From CAWBYL01 sp963793025 (GTDB taxonomy: Bacteria; Actinomycetota; Acidimicrobiia; Acidimicrobiales; Acidimicrobilacustridaceae): a stretch of DNA of 64,000 nt. The translations under genes were made by a program, and so were the position numbers. How positions within the stretch are numbered: the stretch's first letter is position 1; every line of letters starts with the position of its first letter. Location: assembly GCA_963793025.1 (NCBI GenBank), contig CAWBYL010000006.1, positions 620,001-684,000 on the forward strand, written 5' to 3'. Shown one piece after another: positions 24,577 through 36,544 of the stretch. A model generated the notes under the pieces. The model made no database searches. It was not told the origin of the DNA and worked only from the letters and a program-made list of their open reading frames with translations.

Positions 24577-25536
24577 TCAGCGGAGCCGTCGCCCCCGGAT
24601 CTCCTCCATGCGCTGGGCGTGGAACTCCCCGGCGGTGATGGGATCGACGATGACCTCGTCGGGCCGGCGCAGCTCCGGCGGCGGGACGAGGAGCACGTCG
24701 TGGCGGGGCTGGCAGAAGAACGGCATCGAGTAGCGCGACACGGAGGTGTCCTCGGGGTTGACCACCCGGTGGGTGGTGGCCGGCACTCGTCCGTTGAGGT
24801 AGCGACTGAGCATGTCGCCGCTGTCGACCACCAGCTCCCCGTCCAGCCCATCGACGGCCAGCCAGGTGCCGTCGCGGTCCTTCAGCTCCAGACCGGCGTC
24901 GGTGGCGGCGGGCAGGAGGGTGATGAAGTTGATGTCCTCGTGGGCCGAGGCCCGCACCGCTCCGGGAATGGTCTGGCGGGCCAGCGGTGGGTAGTGCAGC
25001 ACCCGCAGGAGGGGATCGCCTCCCACCACCAGATCGGCGAGCTGGCGCGAGGCCAGACCGAGGTAGACGGCCAGCGCCTCGAGCAGGGTCTGGGCGTCGG
25101 CGTCCATGCGCACGACGAGCTCGGCCATGGCCTGCTGGAACTCAGGCACCTCGTCGGGCCACACGTTCGCCGGCTCACGGCCATCGTCGGGGCCGATGTG
25201 CCAGAACTCCTTGAGGTCGACGATCGACGCGTCCTTGGCCTGCTCCCGACCGAACGGAATCAGGCCCCTGGCTCCACCCAGCTCCGGGCGCACGTAGCGG
25301 TCCTTGGCCTCGTCGGCCAGGGCGAAGACGTCCTCCGCGGTGCGGTAGGCGTCGTCGAGAAGCGCGGCGGGCACGCCGTGGCCGGCCACCTTCACGAACC
25401 CGGTCTCCACCAGGCTCCGCCCGAACGCGGCGACGAACCGGGCCTTCGTGGCCGGCTCCCCCCGGGTGAAGTCGCGCAGGTCGACCGTCCCCACGTGGGC
25501 CATGGACTCGGCGGCGGCGTCCGGGGCATCGGTCAC
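24577..25536 (-). CDS. 2-oxoglutarate/Fe(II)-dependent oxygenase (isopenicillin N synthase-like)
   Basis: 319 residues. The N-terminal DIOX_N half (VDLRDF, RSLVETGFVKVAGHGVP) precedes the jelly-roll core with iron ligands ASAHEDINFITLLP (His-x-Asp) and PATTHRVVNP (distal His). The 2-oxoglutarate-binding SRYSMPFF (Arg-x-Ser) follows. All three iron ligands are present. Such enzymes hydroxylate or desaturate small molecules. Located 73 bp downstream of the acyl-CoA synthetase start on the same strand; no operon is implied by spacing alone. Confidence 0.92.
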   Translation of the reverse strand: MTDAPDAAAESMAHVGTVDLRDFTRGEPATKARFVAAFGRSLVETGFVKVAGHGVPAALLDDAYRTAEDVFALADEAKDRYVRPELGGARGLIPFGREQAKDASIVDLKEFWHIGPDDGREPANVWPDEVPEFQQAMAELVVRMDADAQTLLEALAVYLGLASRQLADLVVGGDPLLRVLHYPPLARQTIPGAVRASAHEDINFITLLPAATDAGLELKDRDGTWLAVDGLDGELVVDSGDMLSRYLNGRVPATTHRVVNPEDTSVSRYSMPFFCQPRHDVLLVPPPELRRPDEVIVDPITAGEFHAQRMEEIRGRRLR

Positions 25537-25694
25537 CCCGCGATCCTATTCGTGCCTACCAATCGTCCTCCCCCTCCCCTCCCGCACCGCGACAGGATGG
25601 CGACAGAAAGATCCTCTGGTCGTGGGGGGTTCGAGCGGCGACGATGACGGACAGCGTCGTCGCAGGGTCCCCTGCGCCCGATCGAGGAGGACCC

Positions 25695-26546
25695 ATGGCC
25701 GCCGTCATCACCGAGTACGAAGCCGACCAGCTGAAGGCGGCGAACGACACGGGCAAGACGCCCGTGGTCTTCGTGCACGGCCTCTGGCTGTTGCCCAGCA
25801 GCTGGGAGCGCTGGCGCGGGGTGTTCGAAGCGGCTGGGTTCATCACCATCACCCCGGCCTGGCCCGACGACCCCAACACCGTCGAGGAGGCCAACGCCAA
25901 GCCCGAGGTGTTCGCCCACAAGACGGTGGGCGACATCGCCGACCACATGAGTGACGTGATCGCCGGCCTCGACAAGCAGCCGGCCATCGTCGGACACTCC
26001 TTCGGCGGTCTCCTCACCCAGATCCTGGCCGGGCGCGGACTGGCGGCGGCGTCGGTGGCCATCGACCCGGCGCCGTTCCGAGGCGTGCTGCCCCTGCCCA
26101 TCTCCGCTCTCAAGTCGTCGTTCCCGGTGCTCGGCAACCCGGCCAACCATGGCCGGGCCGTGCCGCTCACCTACGACCAGTTCCGCTTCGCCTTCGCCAA
26201 TGCCGTGAGCGAGGAGGAGGCCAAGACCCTCTACACCACCTTCGCCGTGCCTGGCTCCGGAGTGCCGCTGTTCCAAGCCGCCACCGCCAACCTCAACCCG
26301 TGGACCGAAGCCAAGGTCAAGGTCAAGAACCCGGACCGGGGCCCGCTGCTCATCATCTCGGGGGAGAAGGACAACACCGTGCCCTGGTCGATCGCCAACG
26401 CCTCCTACAAGCGCCAGAAGCGCAACGAGGGCGTCACCGAGATCGTGGAGATCTCCGACCGCGGCCACTCGCTCGTGATCGACCACGGCTGGCGGGAGGT
26501 GGCCGACACCGCCCTGGCCTTCATCCAGCGCTTCGTCGACCCCTGA
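25695..26546 (+). CDS. Alpha/beta hydrolase
   Basis: 283 residues from ATG 25695, preceded by GAGGAGG; a frame start at 25644 lacks a site. The oxyanion region VVFVHGLWLLPSSWERW, nucleophile elbow IVGHSFGGLLTQ (Ser), acid ISGEKDNTVPW (Asp) and ISDRGHSLVID (His) make a complete triad. It is a cytosolic serine hydrolase of the non-heme haloperoxidase-like type, with unknown ester or related substrate. Divergent from the oxygenase gene. Confidence 0.92.
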   Translation: MAAVITEYEADQLKAANDTGKTPVVFVHGLWLLPSSWERWRGVFEAAGFITITPAWPDDPNTVEEANAKPEVFAHKTVGDIADHMSDVIAGLDKQPAIVGHSFGGLLTQILAGRGLAAASVAIDPAPFRGVLPLPISALKSSFPVLGNPANHGRAVPLTYDQFRFAFANAVSEEEAKTLYTTFAVPGSGVPLFQAATANLNPWTEAKVKVKNPDRGPLLIISGEKDNTVPWSIANASYKRQKRNEGVTEIVEISDRGHSLVIDHGWREVADTALAFIQRFVDP

Positions 26547-26574
26547 CGGCCAGGGGCCGCGCGATCGGGGAACG

Positions 26575-27045
26575 TCAGATACCGGCGCCGTGGCGCCAGC
26601 TCTCGGGCACCTGGACGGAGGTGACGAGGGCCCGGGCCCGCTCCTTGCCCGCCGCCTCCAACGCGCACTCCACGGCGACGCCCTCGGGTCCGACGTGGGT
26701 GACCGTGCCCCGCAGCGTGACCTCGGCGTCGATCGGGGCGGGGCGCAGACAGCGGACGTCCATGGCCGTGGTGGCGTGCCAGATCTCAGGGGCGCTGCCG
26801 ATCTCGCGGCCCGCCCGTCGGTAGGCCTCGGCGATGCCGGTGCACACCCCGTGGCAGTCGAGGAGGGTGGCCATGATCCCGCCGTTGAGGAAGTGGCGGG
26901 GCCCGGCGGCGAACTGGGGCGAGGGCGACCACACGCTGATGGTGTGGTCGCCCTCCCACTCGGTCTTGAGCTGGAGCCCGTCGGGGTTGTCGGCTCCGCA
27001 GCCCCAACAGAAGTTGTCGGTCATGCGGTCCTGGAACGCGACCAC
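26575..27045 (-). CDS. PaaI-family hot-dog thioesterase
   Basis: 156 residues from GTG 27045. The N-terminus carries DNFCWGCGADNPDGLQL, a motif common in stand-alone hot-dog thioesterases. The central helix FLNGGIMATLLDCHGVCTGIAEA gives the fold. A GGAGG ribosome site sits in the 12-bp gap after the icd stop, so it is probably cotranscribed with icd. It should cleave an acyl-CoA thioester; the acyl group is unknown. Confidence 0.87.
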   Translation of the reverse strand: MVAFQDRMTDNFCWGCGADNPDGLQLKTEWEGDHTISVWSPSPQFAAGPRHFLNGGIMATLLDCHGVCTGIAEAYRRAGREIGSAPEIWHATTAMDVRCLRPAPIDAEVTLRGTVTHVGPEGVAVECALEAAGKERARALVTSVQVPESWRHGAGI

Positions 27046-27057
27046 GACGGGTCCTCC

Positions 27058-29298
<2,241 letters not shown>

Positions 29299-29405
29299 GC
29301 TCTTCCCATCGAGGTCGGTGTCCGCGGCGCTCCCGTCTGGGGCGCGCGCCGCCCATCCTCTCACCCCCGGGGGGCCGGCGGCCACGGCGCCACCGGGCCG
29401 ACGGC

Positions 29406-30374
29406 TCAGGCCAGGCAGGTGTGCAGGAACGCGGTGACGGTGGGGGTCTCCACCGTCTCGCCGGGCCGGCCGAGCGCGTCGTTGACGTCGGCGTGGCTGT
29501 ACCCATCGACGGCCAACACTTCGGCGCGGCTCCCCGCGGCGCGCAGGGCGGCGGCGAACTCGCTGGCCTGCTGCCGGCGCTTGGGCAGACCCCGGGTGAT
29601 GATCACCGCGTCGGCCACCGGCCCTCCGGCGCCCTCCAGCACCAGCTCGGGTGACGCGGCGGCCAGCTCCGCCGGGTCCGTGCCGAAGGCATTGGCCACC
29701 AGGGCGTCGGTGAGGTCGCTCCCGGTGTCGAGGCGCTCCTGCAGGTCGTAGCCCTCGGTGTCGAGGGCGCCGAGGCAGTCCACGTCCTCCCGGGACCGGC
29801 CCTCGTCGCGCAAGAGATCGGGGTCGACGCTCACCATGGCGGCCAGGTGGGCGCCGGCGGAGTGGCCGAGGACGGCCACCCTCGCGGGGTCGATGCCGAG
29901 GTCGTCGGCCCGGTCGAGGGTGAAGGCCACGGCGGCGGCCACGTCCTCGCCGTGGACGGGGTACACGACGCCAGCCCCGGGCGTGGACAGCCGGTAGTTC
30001 ACCGACACCAGCACCCAGTCGTTCTCCGCGGCCCACGCCGCCTTCTGGGTGATCGCTCCGGACGCCTTGTCACCGGTGGACCAGCCGCCCCCGTGGATCC
30101 AGAACACCACGGGACGGTCGTCGCAGCCGTCGGCCAGGCGGTAGACGTCGACGCTGGTCAGGTTCGGGTCGACATCGGGAACCGACCGGTAGGTGAGGGT
30201 CTCGGGGGCCGCCGCCGCCGGTCGGTGGCACTCCTCGGCCACGACGTCCACGCCGCCCCCGTCGGCGGAATCGGACCGGGAGTCGCTGGAACCGCCGCAC
30301 CCACCGGCGGCCAGGAGGACCGTGAGGACGGCCGCCGCCATCCAGCACGGTGAGAGTCGTCGGGCCGATCGCAC
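29406..30374 (-). CDS. Exported alpha/beta hydrolase (BD-FAE-like esterase)
   Basis: About 322 residues if GTG 30374 is used; ATG 30341 would leave no basic n-region. The N-terminus VRSARRLS..MAAAVLTVLLAAGGC looks like a lipoprotein signal, although -3 is Ala rather than Leu. The catalytic domain shows VVFWIHGGGWSTGD (oxyanion hole HGGGW), VAVLGHSAGAHLAAM (nucleophile Ser) and a late HADVND His. This is an exported carboxylesterase-type enzyme. A tRNA-Ser gene lies just upstream on the same strand. Confidence 0.88.
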   Translation of the reverse strand: MRSARRLSPCWMAAAVLTVLLAAGGCGGSSDSRSDSADGGGVDVVAEECHRPAAAAPETLTYRSVPDVDPNLTSVDVYRLADGCDDRPVVFWIHGGGWSTGDKASGAITQKAAWAAENDWVLVSVNYRLSTPGAGVVYPVHGEDVAAAVAFTLDRADDLGIDPARVAVLGHSAGAHLAAMVSVDPDLLRDEGRSREDVDCLGALDTEGYDLQERLDTGSDLTDALVANAFGTDPAELAAASPELVLEGAGGPVADAVIITRGLPKRRQQASEFAAALRAAGSRAEVLAVDGYSHADVNDALGRPGETVETPTVTAFLHTCLA

Positions 30375-30494
30375 CGCAGCATCATGGCGGACCGACGCAC
30401 GGCCGGTGGACGGACATCGCCCGGCCGGCCCGAGGCCGCCATCGACCGAGAACGGAGACGGGCCCCACCGAAGTGGGGCCCGTCCGCCAGCGAG

Positions 30495-30584
30495 CGGAGA
30501 GGGTGGGATTCGAACCCACGGACAGGCGTAACCCGTCACCTCCTTAGCAGGGAGGCCCGATCGACCGGACTCCGGCACCTCTCC
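30495..30584 (-). tRNA. tRNA-Ser (anticodon GCT)
   Basis: On the minus strand the acceptor is GGAGAGG/CCTCTCC. The anticodon stem is CCTCC/GGAGG with loop CTGCTAA (anticodon GCT). A long variable arm typical of tRNA-Ser is present, and the T-loop is TTCGAAT. About 90 nt, CCA not encoded. Confidence 0.94.
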
Positions 30585-30664
30585 AGGCGCAGGGGAAGAT
30601 CGTACAGGTCCGGCGCGCGGGGCCCGTACTGAGGGGGCCCGACCCGCCGGCTCCCCAGCCGGAT

Positions 30665-31219
30665 TCAGCCAGCGCGATGCAGCGTGTTGTGGTCGGTGTG
30701 GGCGAAGGGCTCGTCGATCTCGACCATCTTCAGCATCGTCGTCTCGTGGTACGACCACGAGTCGTCGGGGTTGATGGTGATGTCGACCGAGTAGCTGAGG
30801 GTGGAGGCGTTGTCGGTGAGGTAGGTGTTCTCGCCGATCGTGTAGTTGCGGTGCCCCGGCTCGGCGGTGAGGGTGAACGAGGTGGCGTCAGCCGCGGCGA
30901 TGCCGCCGGCCAGCACGGTGATGCCGCGGGGCACGACGAAGCCCCGGAGCACCTCGCCGGTGGCGGCGTCCCAGAGCCAGTACCCGACCTCGGTGTGGAA
31001 GGGGTTGTCCTCGTCGTTGCGCCACATGGCGGTCTTGTAGTCGAGGCCGTACAGGAACTGGCGCCCGTTCTGGACCGGACCGAACGGCTTGAACGTGACG
31101 CGCTCGAGGTACGGGGTGCCCAGCACCTCGTGGACGTCATGGGAATAGGCGGTGTCGAGACCGCCTTCGGCCTCCCAGTCGCCGATCAGACCCGCCAGGG
31201 GACCCCACTCGTCAGCCAT
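30665..31219 (-). CDS. Heme-binding beta-barrel (nitrobindin/FABP-like) protein
   Basis: 184 residues from ATG 31219, with GAGGAG 7 bp upstream. The sequence LAGLIGDWEAEGGLDTAYSHDVHEVLG opens a lipocalin-like barrel. FLYGLDYKTAMWRN, FHTEVGYWLWD and the late FAHTDHNTLHRAG (candidate proximal His) fit the THAP4/nitrobindin-type family. Members bind ferric heme or hydrophobic ligands and may isomerise peroxynitrite. Function is inferred by family; heme binding cannot be confirmed here. Confidence 0.75.
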   Translation of the reverse strand: MADEWGPLAGLIGDWEAEGGLDTAYSHDVHEVLGTPYLERVTFKPFGPVQNGRQFLYGLDYKTAMWRNDEDNPFHTEVGYWLWDAATGEVLRGFVVPRGITVLAGGIAAADATSFTLTAEPGHRNYTIGENTYLTDNASTLSYSVDITINPDDSWSYHETTMLKMVEIDEPFAHTDHNTLHRAG

Positions 31220-31326
31220 CGCCCGCTCCTCGTGCTCTCGCCGCCCCTGTGGCGGCATCGGCGGGATTCTAGAAGTCGACGATGGTGCGCCGGCAAAGGT
31301 CCTCGGTCACGACGTCGGGTGCCGAC

Positions 31327-32391
31327 CTAGTCGTTGTACGGCTCGGCCGCGATCATCGAGCCGGCGGCCGCCGTCCCGTCCTCGCTGACCGCCACGGCGG
31401 CGAACCATCCCGGTTCGCTGTAGCGCTCGTCGCGACCGATCGTGTCAAAGGTGGCATCCCACAACAGCCGGCCCGAACCGCGGTCGAGGGCGACGAGGCC
31501 GGCTTGTTGAGCGCTGAAGACGATGTCGCCGCTCACGAACACCGACGGTCCGGGGATGGTCGACTCCCATACGACGGCACCGTCGCTGGCGGCGTGGGCG
31601 GTGACCTTCGAATCGCCGGACCCGAGCCTCGACACGAACAGCAGGTCGCCGTCGAGGATGACCGACGTCGTGAAGGGGCTGCTCACCCGCCAGCGCTCCT
31701 GCCCCGTCGCCGGATCCGACACGACGACGGTGTCGAAGCTCTCGGTGATCACGACGGCGGTGTTCTCGTCGCCTTGTTGCAGCCAGGGCTGCTCGGGCGG
31801 ACCGTCGACCGCCGCGCCGGTGCGAGCGTCGAGCCGGGCGACGACCGCCTTCGGCATCTCGGGTGCCTCCGCGGGACGACGCAGGATGGAACCGCTGGTG
31901 ACCACGATCTGCGATCCGTTGCTCACGAGCTCCGCGTCGGAAGGGGCGTCGACCTTCGTCGACCAGACCGTCTGCCCGGTGGTGGCATCGACCGATTCCA
32001 CCGCGTCGCCGGTGATGACGACGAAGTTCCCCTCGAACGTCGCCGGCTTCAGGGCCCCGAACCGGCTCCCCGGACGACACCAGAGGGCCTGACCGGTGGC
32101 CGGGTCGTAGCCGACGGTGTGGGACCCGAAGGTGACGAGCACCCCGGCCACGTCGATGTCGGAGAACCGAGCCTGACCGGCCAAGCGCGTCCACCGCTGC
32201 TCCCCGGTCTCGGGGTCGAACCCCACGATCGATGCGGGGCCCGAGGTCGTGGTGGCGCAGTCGTCGAAGGCCACCGAGGGGGAGTTCCGCGCGTCGTTCC
32301 CGCAGCCCGTGACCAAAACGGCCAGACCCGCCACGGACAGCGCCAGCGCCGCTCGCCTGGTCTGTGGCCTGGTCGTCAGGGCCTCGCCCAT
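31327..32391 (-). CDS. PQQ-like beta-propeller lipoprotein
   Basis: 354 residues from ATG 32391, with GGGGAGG just upstream. An Arg-containing n-region, a hydrophobic stretch (ALALSVAGLAVL) and the lipobox LVTGC place the mature N-terminus at about C30. Repeated blades end in the PQQ-like pattern DPETGEQRWTR, DPATGQALWCR, DATTGQTVWSTK, DPATGQERWRV and DRGSGRLLWDA. It is an extracytoplasmic scaffold or ligand-binding propeller. No quinoprotein catalytic residues are assigned. The frame extends upstream into tRNA sequence, which is not coding. Confidence 0.88.
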   Translation of the reverse strand: MGEALTTRPQTRRAALALSVAGLAVLVTGCGNDARNSPSVAFDDCATTTSGPASIVGFDPETGEQRWTRLAGQARFSDIDVAGVLVTFGSHTVGYDPATGQALWCRPGSRFGALKPATFEGNFVVITGDAVESVDATTGQTVWSTKVDAPSDAELVSNGSQIVVTSGSILRRPAEAPEMPKAVVARLDARTGAAVDGPPEQPWLQQGDENTAVVITESFDTVVVSDPATGQERWRVSSPFTTSVILDGDLLFVSRLGSGDSKVTAHAASDGAVVWESTIPGPSVFVSGDIVFSAQQAGLVALDRGSGRLLWDATFDTIGRDERYSEPGWFAAVAVSEDGTAAAGSMIAAEPYND

Positions 32392-32535
32392 GTGACCTCC
32401 CCGGTCGGACGGGTCGCCGGCCGTTCCCTGAGGGTGGCCGTCGGACGCCCACGGTACGGGCCCGGGTGCAACGTGTGACCGCGCGCAGTTCCGTGAGGCA
32501 ACCGTTCCGAGTCGTGTCGGTGGCGATCTGAGTGG

Positions 32536-32620
32536 CGGAGGGAGGGGGATTCGAACCCCCGGAGGGTTGCCCCTCAACGGTTTTCAAGACCGACGCAATC
32601 GTCCGCTCTGCCATCCCTCC
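32536..32620 (-). tRNA. tRNA-Ser (anticodon TGA)
   Basis: Minus-strand acceptor GGAGGGA/TCCCTCC. The anticodon loop is CTTGAAA within a CGGT/ACCG stem (anticodon TGA). A long GC-rich variable arm and the T-loop TTCGAAT are present. About 85 nt, CCA not encoded. Confidence 0.93.
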
Positions 32621-32719
32621 TCGATGATCGTGGCACAACGGCCCGACCCCGAGCGGCCTCGACGAGCGTGGGGAGGGCGGGAAGGTCAACTTGTGGGAAG
32701 TCAGGACCCCTGCGCCGGG

Positions 32720-34358
32720 TCAGTGCCGGTCGAAACCGGGGTAGCCCGCCACGATGACGGCCTCGCACTTCCGCGTGTAGTTGTCGAACCCGCCGACGTA
32801 GGGGAGGAACACCCGAGGCTTCCCCGGCACGTTGGCCCCCAGGTACCAGGAGTTGCAGCTCGCCGCGGTGAACATGGTGCCCTCGGCCACCCGGTTGACC
32901 TGATCGACCCAGTCGTCCTGGGCCTCCACGGTCGGCTCGATGACGTGGAGTCCGTCGGCCCGGAGGTCGTCGATGCAGTCGGCGATCCACTCCACGTGCT
33001 GTTCGGCGCCGAGGACCATGTTGGACAGGACCGACGGGCTGCCGGGGCCCATCACCGTGAACAGGTTCGGGTAGCCCTCGACCTGGAGACCGAGCAGGGT
33101 CCGGGGCCCGTGGGCCCAGTCGTCGCGCAGTCGCCGGCCGTGGCGGCCACGGATGTCGATCCGGGTGAGGGCGCCGGTCATGGCGTCGAAGCCGGTCGCC
33201 AACACCAGCGTGTCGACCTCGAGGTCGCCCTGGCCGGTGCGCAGGCCGGTGGGCAAGGGCGCGCTCGATGCCGCCCCGGCGCAGGTCCACGATCGTCACG
33301 TTGTCGCGGTTGAAGGCCTCGTAGTAGCCGGTGTCCATCACCGGTCGCTTGCACCCGATCGGGTACCCCCGGGGCGACAGCGCCTCGGCCGCGTCGGGGT
33401 CCTCGACCGTGCGCCGGATCATCTCGCGGTACAGCTCCACGGCCCGCTCGTTGGCCTCCAGGTCGGTGGCGATGTCGCCCCACACGCGGCAGGCGCTGAA
33501 GCCGTACTCGGCGAGAGCGTCGGCCAGCTCTTCGTCGGTGGCCTCCAGGATGAAGCGGTCCGGTTGGGCCATCTCGAGGATGGGGACGCCGCCGAAGCCC
33601 GCCGTGCCGCCCGGCGTGGCCCGCTGCTTGGCCCGCAGCTCTGGGTAGTTCTCCTTCACCCTCCGCTGCACTTCGGGATCCATCGGCGCGTTGTTGGACG
33701 GCCACGTGAAGGTCGGCGTCCGCTGCAACACGTACAGGTGCTCGGCCACCGCGGCCAGCTCGGGGGTGGCCTGCACCCCCGAGGAGCCGGTGCCGATCAG
33801 GGCGATGCGGGCGCCGGTGAGATCGACGTCGTCGGGCCACCGGCTGGTCTGCAGCACCCGACCCTCGAACGTGTCAAGCCCTTCGATCTCGGGCAGGGTG
33901 GGCATCGACAGGCTGCCGGTCGCCATCACGAGGAACCTCGTGGTCACCCGGTCGCCGTCGTCGGTCTCGACGATCCACGTCCCCGCGTCCTCGTCGAAGG
34001 TGGCGGCGGTGACCCGAGTGTCCAGCTGGATGTCGCGGCGAAGGTCGAACCGGTCGGCCACGTGGTTCAGGTAGCGCTCGAGCTCGACCTGGTCCGGGAA
34101 GTACTCGGTCCACTCCCATTCCTGTTGCAGCTCCGGGCTGAAGGTGTAGGAGTACTCCAGGCTGGGCACGTCGCAACGAGCACCGGGATACCGGTTCCAG
34201 AACCACGTGCCGCCCACGCCCGACCCGGCCTCGAAGGCCCGTACCGAAAGCCCTCGCCGGCGGAACAGGTACACGGCGTAGAGCCCAGCGAAGCCGGCGC
34301 CCACGACGACCACGTCGAGCTCCGGTGACGTTCCCGACCTCGGTGCCTCGTCTGCCAT
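32720..34358 (-). pseudogene. Flavin monooxygenase (Baeyer-Villiger-like), single frameshift
   Basis: From ATG 34358 the frame encodes the FAD motif VVVVGAGFAGLYAVYLF, GVGGTWFWNRYPGARCD, the NADPH motif IALIGTGSSGVQATPELA and DLRRGGIERA. It then changes frame near 33257-33259, where an extra base in a G/C triplet would restore it. The rest, LPTGLRTGQGDLEVDTLVLATGFDAMTG to FDRH, is in the other frame and ends at 32720. The fingerprint here reads FEGRVLQTSRWP, with Gln in place of the His expected of Baeyer-Villiger enzymes. Everything except the one shift looks intact, so a sequencing error is possible. The homologue at 9445-11103 is uninterrupted. Confidence 0.85.
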
Positions 34359-34522
34359 CCACTCACCCCCTCGTGCGGCGACCACAACCCCGCGTCCGAG
34401 ACTAGGCCCGCCCTCGCAGGAGCGGTCGGGCGGCTCGACCCCGCTGTCACCGGCGCCTGGCGGAGGGGAGGTGGCAACATCGCCCGGCGGGCCGATGGTC
34501 GGTCGGTCGGAGGAGGATGGCC

Positions 34523-35326
34523 ATGGATCTCGGGCTCGACGGGAAGGTCGCGCTCGTCACCGGCGCGTGGCGGGGGACAGGGGCGGGTATCGCCGGGGCC
34601 CTGGCCGCCGAGGGCGCCACCGTCCTCGTGCACGGTCTGACGCCCGGCCAGGCCGACGAGACGGTCACCACCGTCAGCGATGCCGGCGGCCGGGCGACGG
34701 CCGTGCACGGCGACATCCGCACCGATGCCGGTACCGAGGAACTGGTCGCCTCGGTGCGGGAGGAGGCCGACGCGGTGGACGTCGTGGTCAACAACTACGG
34801 CGTGGCTGACGGCACCACCTGGGACACCGCCGACGGCCCGAGCTGGCACGCCAGCTACGACACGAACGTCGTGTCGGCGGTGCGGGTCACCGACGCCTTC
34901 GTCGACGACATGCGGGCGAAGGGATGGGGTCGGGTGGTCTTCGTGGCCACCGTGGGCGCGACCCGCCCGGGAGACCGTCTGCCCGAGTACTACGCAGCCA
35001 AGGGGGCGCTCCCGGCGGTGACGGTCAGCCTGGCCAAGCATCTGGCCGGGACCGGGATCACCGTGAACTGCGTGAGCCCGGGGGTGATCGCCACGCCGGA
35101 GATGGTCGAGCGCTTCACCGCCACCGCCGAGCGCCAGGGCCTGACCACCGACTGGGCCACGGTCGAGCGGATGGTGCTCGACGACGTGATGCCCAACCCC
35201 AGCGGAAGGGTGCCGTTCCCCGAGGACGTGGGCCGCTTCGTGGCCATGGTCGTGTCGGTGCCGGGCTGGCACCTCAACGGGGCCCATCTCCGCTTCGACG
35301 GCGGCGCCGCCGGCGTCGTCACCTGA
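34523..35326 (+). CDS. Short-chain dehydrogenase/reductase
   Basis: 267 residues from ATG 34523, chosen because AGGAGG lies 6 bp upstream and would be too close to the ATG at 34517. The cofactor motif is VTGAWRGTGAGIA (G-x3-G-x-G), followed by VVNNYG and the catalytic LPEYYAAKG (Tyr-x3-Lys). The usual active-site Ser position reads Thr (VATVGAT). The C-terminus ends in LRFDGGAAG as in typical SDR reductases. It reduces or oxidises an alcohol/ketone pair; substrate unknown. The alcohol dehydrogenase gene follows after 77 bp. Confidence 0.92.
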   Translation: MDLGLDGKVALVTGAWRGTGAGIAGALAAEGATVLVHGLTPGQADETVTTVSDAGGRATAVHGDIRTDAGTEELVASVREEADAVDVVVNNYGVADGTTWDTADGPSWHASYDTNVVSAVRVTDAFVDDMRAKGWGRVVFVATVGATRPGDRLPEYYAAKGALPAVTVSLAKHLAGTGITVNCVSPGVIATPEMVERFTATAERQGLTTDWATVERMVLDDVMPNPSGRVPFPEDVGRFVAMVVSVPGWHLNGAHLRFDGGAAGVVT

Positions 35327-35403
35327 AGCCGGGCCCCACCGGCACCAGCACACCTCGACCGATAGCGTGCGCCCGGTCGGGCAAGGGGAACCAGGGGGCA
35401 TCC

Positions 35404-36519
35404 ATGAAGGTCCGCGCCGCGCTGTTGGAGGAGATCCCGGGTCGCTACTCGATCCGCGACGTCGAGCTCGACGAGCCTGCGGCCCACGAGGTGCTGGTCC
35501 GCTTCGTGGCCAGCGGCCTGTGCCACAGCGACGTGCACCTCCTCACCGGTGACCACCTCGCCCCCCTGCCCACCTGCGGCGGCCACGAAGGGGCGGGCGT
35601 GGTCGAAGCCGTCGGCCCGGGCGTGGCCAGCCTCGCGGTGGGCGATCACGTCGTCGCCTCCTTCATCCCCGCCTGTGGCCGGTGCCGGTACTGCGCGGCG
35701 GGGCGCTCGAACCTGTGCAACTTGGGGGCCAAGCTCCAGCTCGGTCCCCAGATGGACGGCACCTACCGGATGCACCACGACGGGCAGGACGTCAGCCAGT
35801 TCCTCCTGATCTCGACCTTCTCGCCGTGGAGCGTCGTGCCCGAGCAGTCACTGGTGAAGATCCCTGCCGACGTACCGCTGGAGACGGTGTGCCTGCTCGG
35901 CTGCGGCGTGGGCACGGGCTTCGGCTCGGCCATCAACGCCGCCGAGGTGCGCCCCGGTCACCATGTGATCGTCGCTGGCGTGGGCGGGGTGGGCATCAAC
36001 GCCGTGCAGGGCGCGTCGATCGCCGGAGCGGCCACCGTCGTGGCGGTCGACCCGGTGCCGTTCAAGCGGGAGATGGCCGAGAAGGTGGGCGCCACCCACT
36101 CCTTCGCCGACATGGCCGAGGCCACCGACTTCGTTCGCTCCCTCACCAACGGGCAGGGTGCCGACTCGGCCATCCTGGCCATGGGCTCGCCCACCGGGGA
36201 CGACGTGGCCGCCGGCGTCGACGCCATCGGCAAGGGCGGCATCGTCGTTCTCACCGGCATGGCGGGCATGTCCACGCCGGCCGAGATCCCGGTGAACCTG
36301 CTGATGTTCGCCGGGTTCGAGAAGCGCATCCAGGGAACCGTGTTCGGCATGTGCAGCCCGGCCGTCGACATCCTGCGCCAGATCGAGCTGTACGAGGCCG
36401 GGCGGCTCAAGCTCGATGAGCTGATCACCCGTCGCTACGCGCTGGAGAACATCAACGACGCCGTCGACGACCTCCTCGAAGGACGCAACATCCGCGGGGT
36501 CATCGTCCACCAGCACTGA
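35404..36519 (+). CDS. Zinc-dependent alcohol dehydrogenase (NDMA-dependent/class III-like)
   Basis: 371 residues from ATG 35404. The catalytic zinc ligands are in GLCHSDVH (C40) and CGGHEGAGVVEAVG (H61, E62). The structural zinc lobe CGRCRYCAAGRSNLC supplies C91, C94, C97 and C105. The Rossmann motif is VIVAGVGGVGINAVQGA. The sequence style (LLGCGVGTGFGSAINAAEVRPG) matches the mycothiol/NDMA-dependent alcohol dehydrogenases of actinobacteria. It oxidises primary alcohols. The hairpin array begins 25 bp after its stop. Confidence 0.93.
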   Translation: MKVRAALLEEIPGRYSIRDVELDEPAAHEVLVRFVASGLCHSDVHLLTGDHLAPLPTCGGHEGAGVVEAVGPGVASLAVGDHVVASFIPACGRCRYCAAGRSNLCNLGAKLQLGPQMDGTYRMHHDGQDVSQFLLISTFSPWSVVPEQSLVKIPADVPLETVCLLGCGVGTGFGSAINAAEVRPGHHVIVAGVGGVGINAVQGASIAGAATVVAVDPVPFKREMAEKVGATHSFADMAEATDFVRSLTNGQGADSAILAMGSPTGDDVAAGVDAIGKGGIVVLTGMAGMSTPAEIPVNLLMFAGFEKRIQGTVFGMCSPAVDILRQIELYEAGRLKLDELITRRYALENINDAVDDLLEGRNIRGVIVHQH

Positions 36520-36544
36520 CCCTCACCGGCACCGACCCTCACCC

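Noticed and set aside
23086..25647. Long + strand open frame across the acyl-CoA synthetase and oxygenase genes
   Set aside because: Antisense to two genes with complete catalytic motifs; no recognisable domain.
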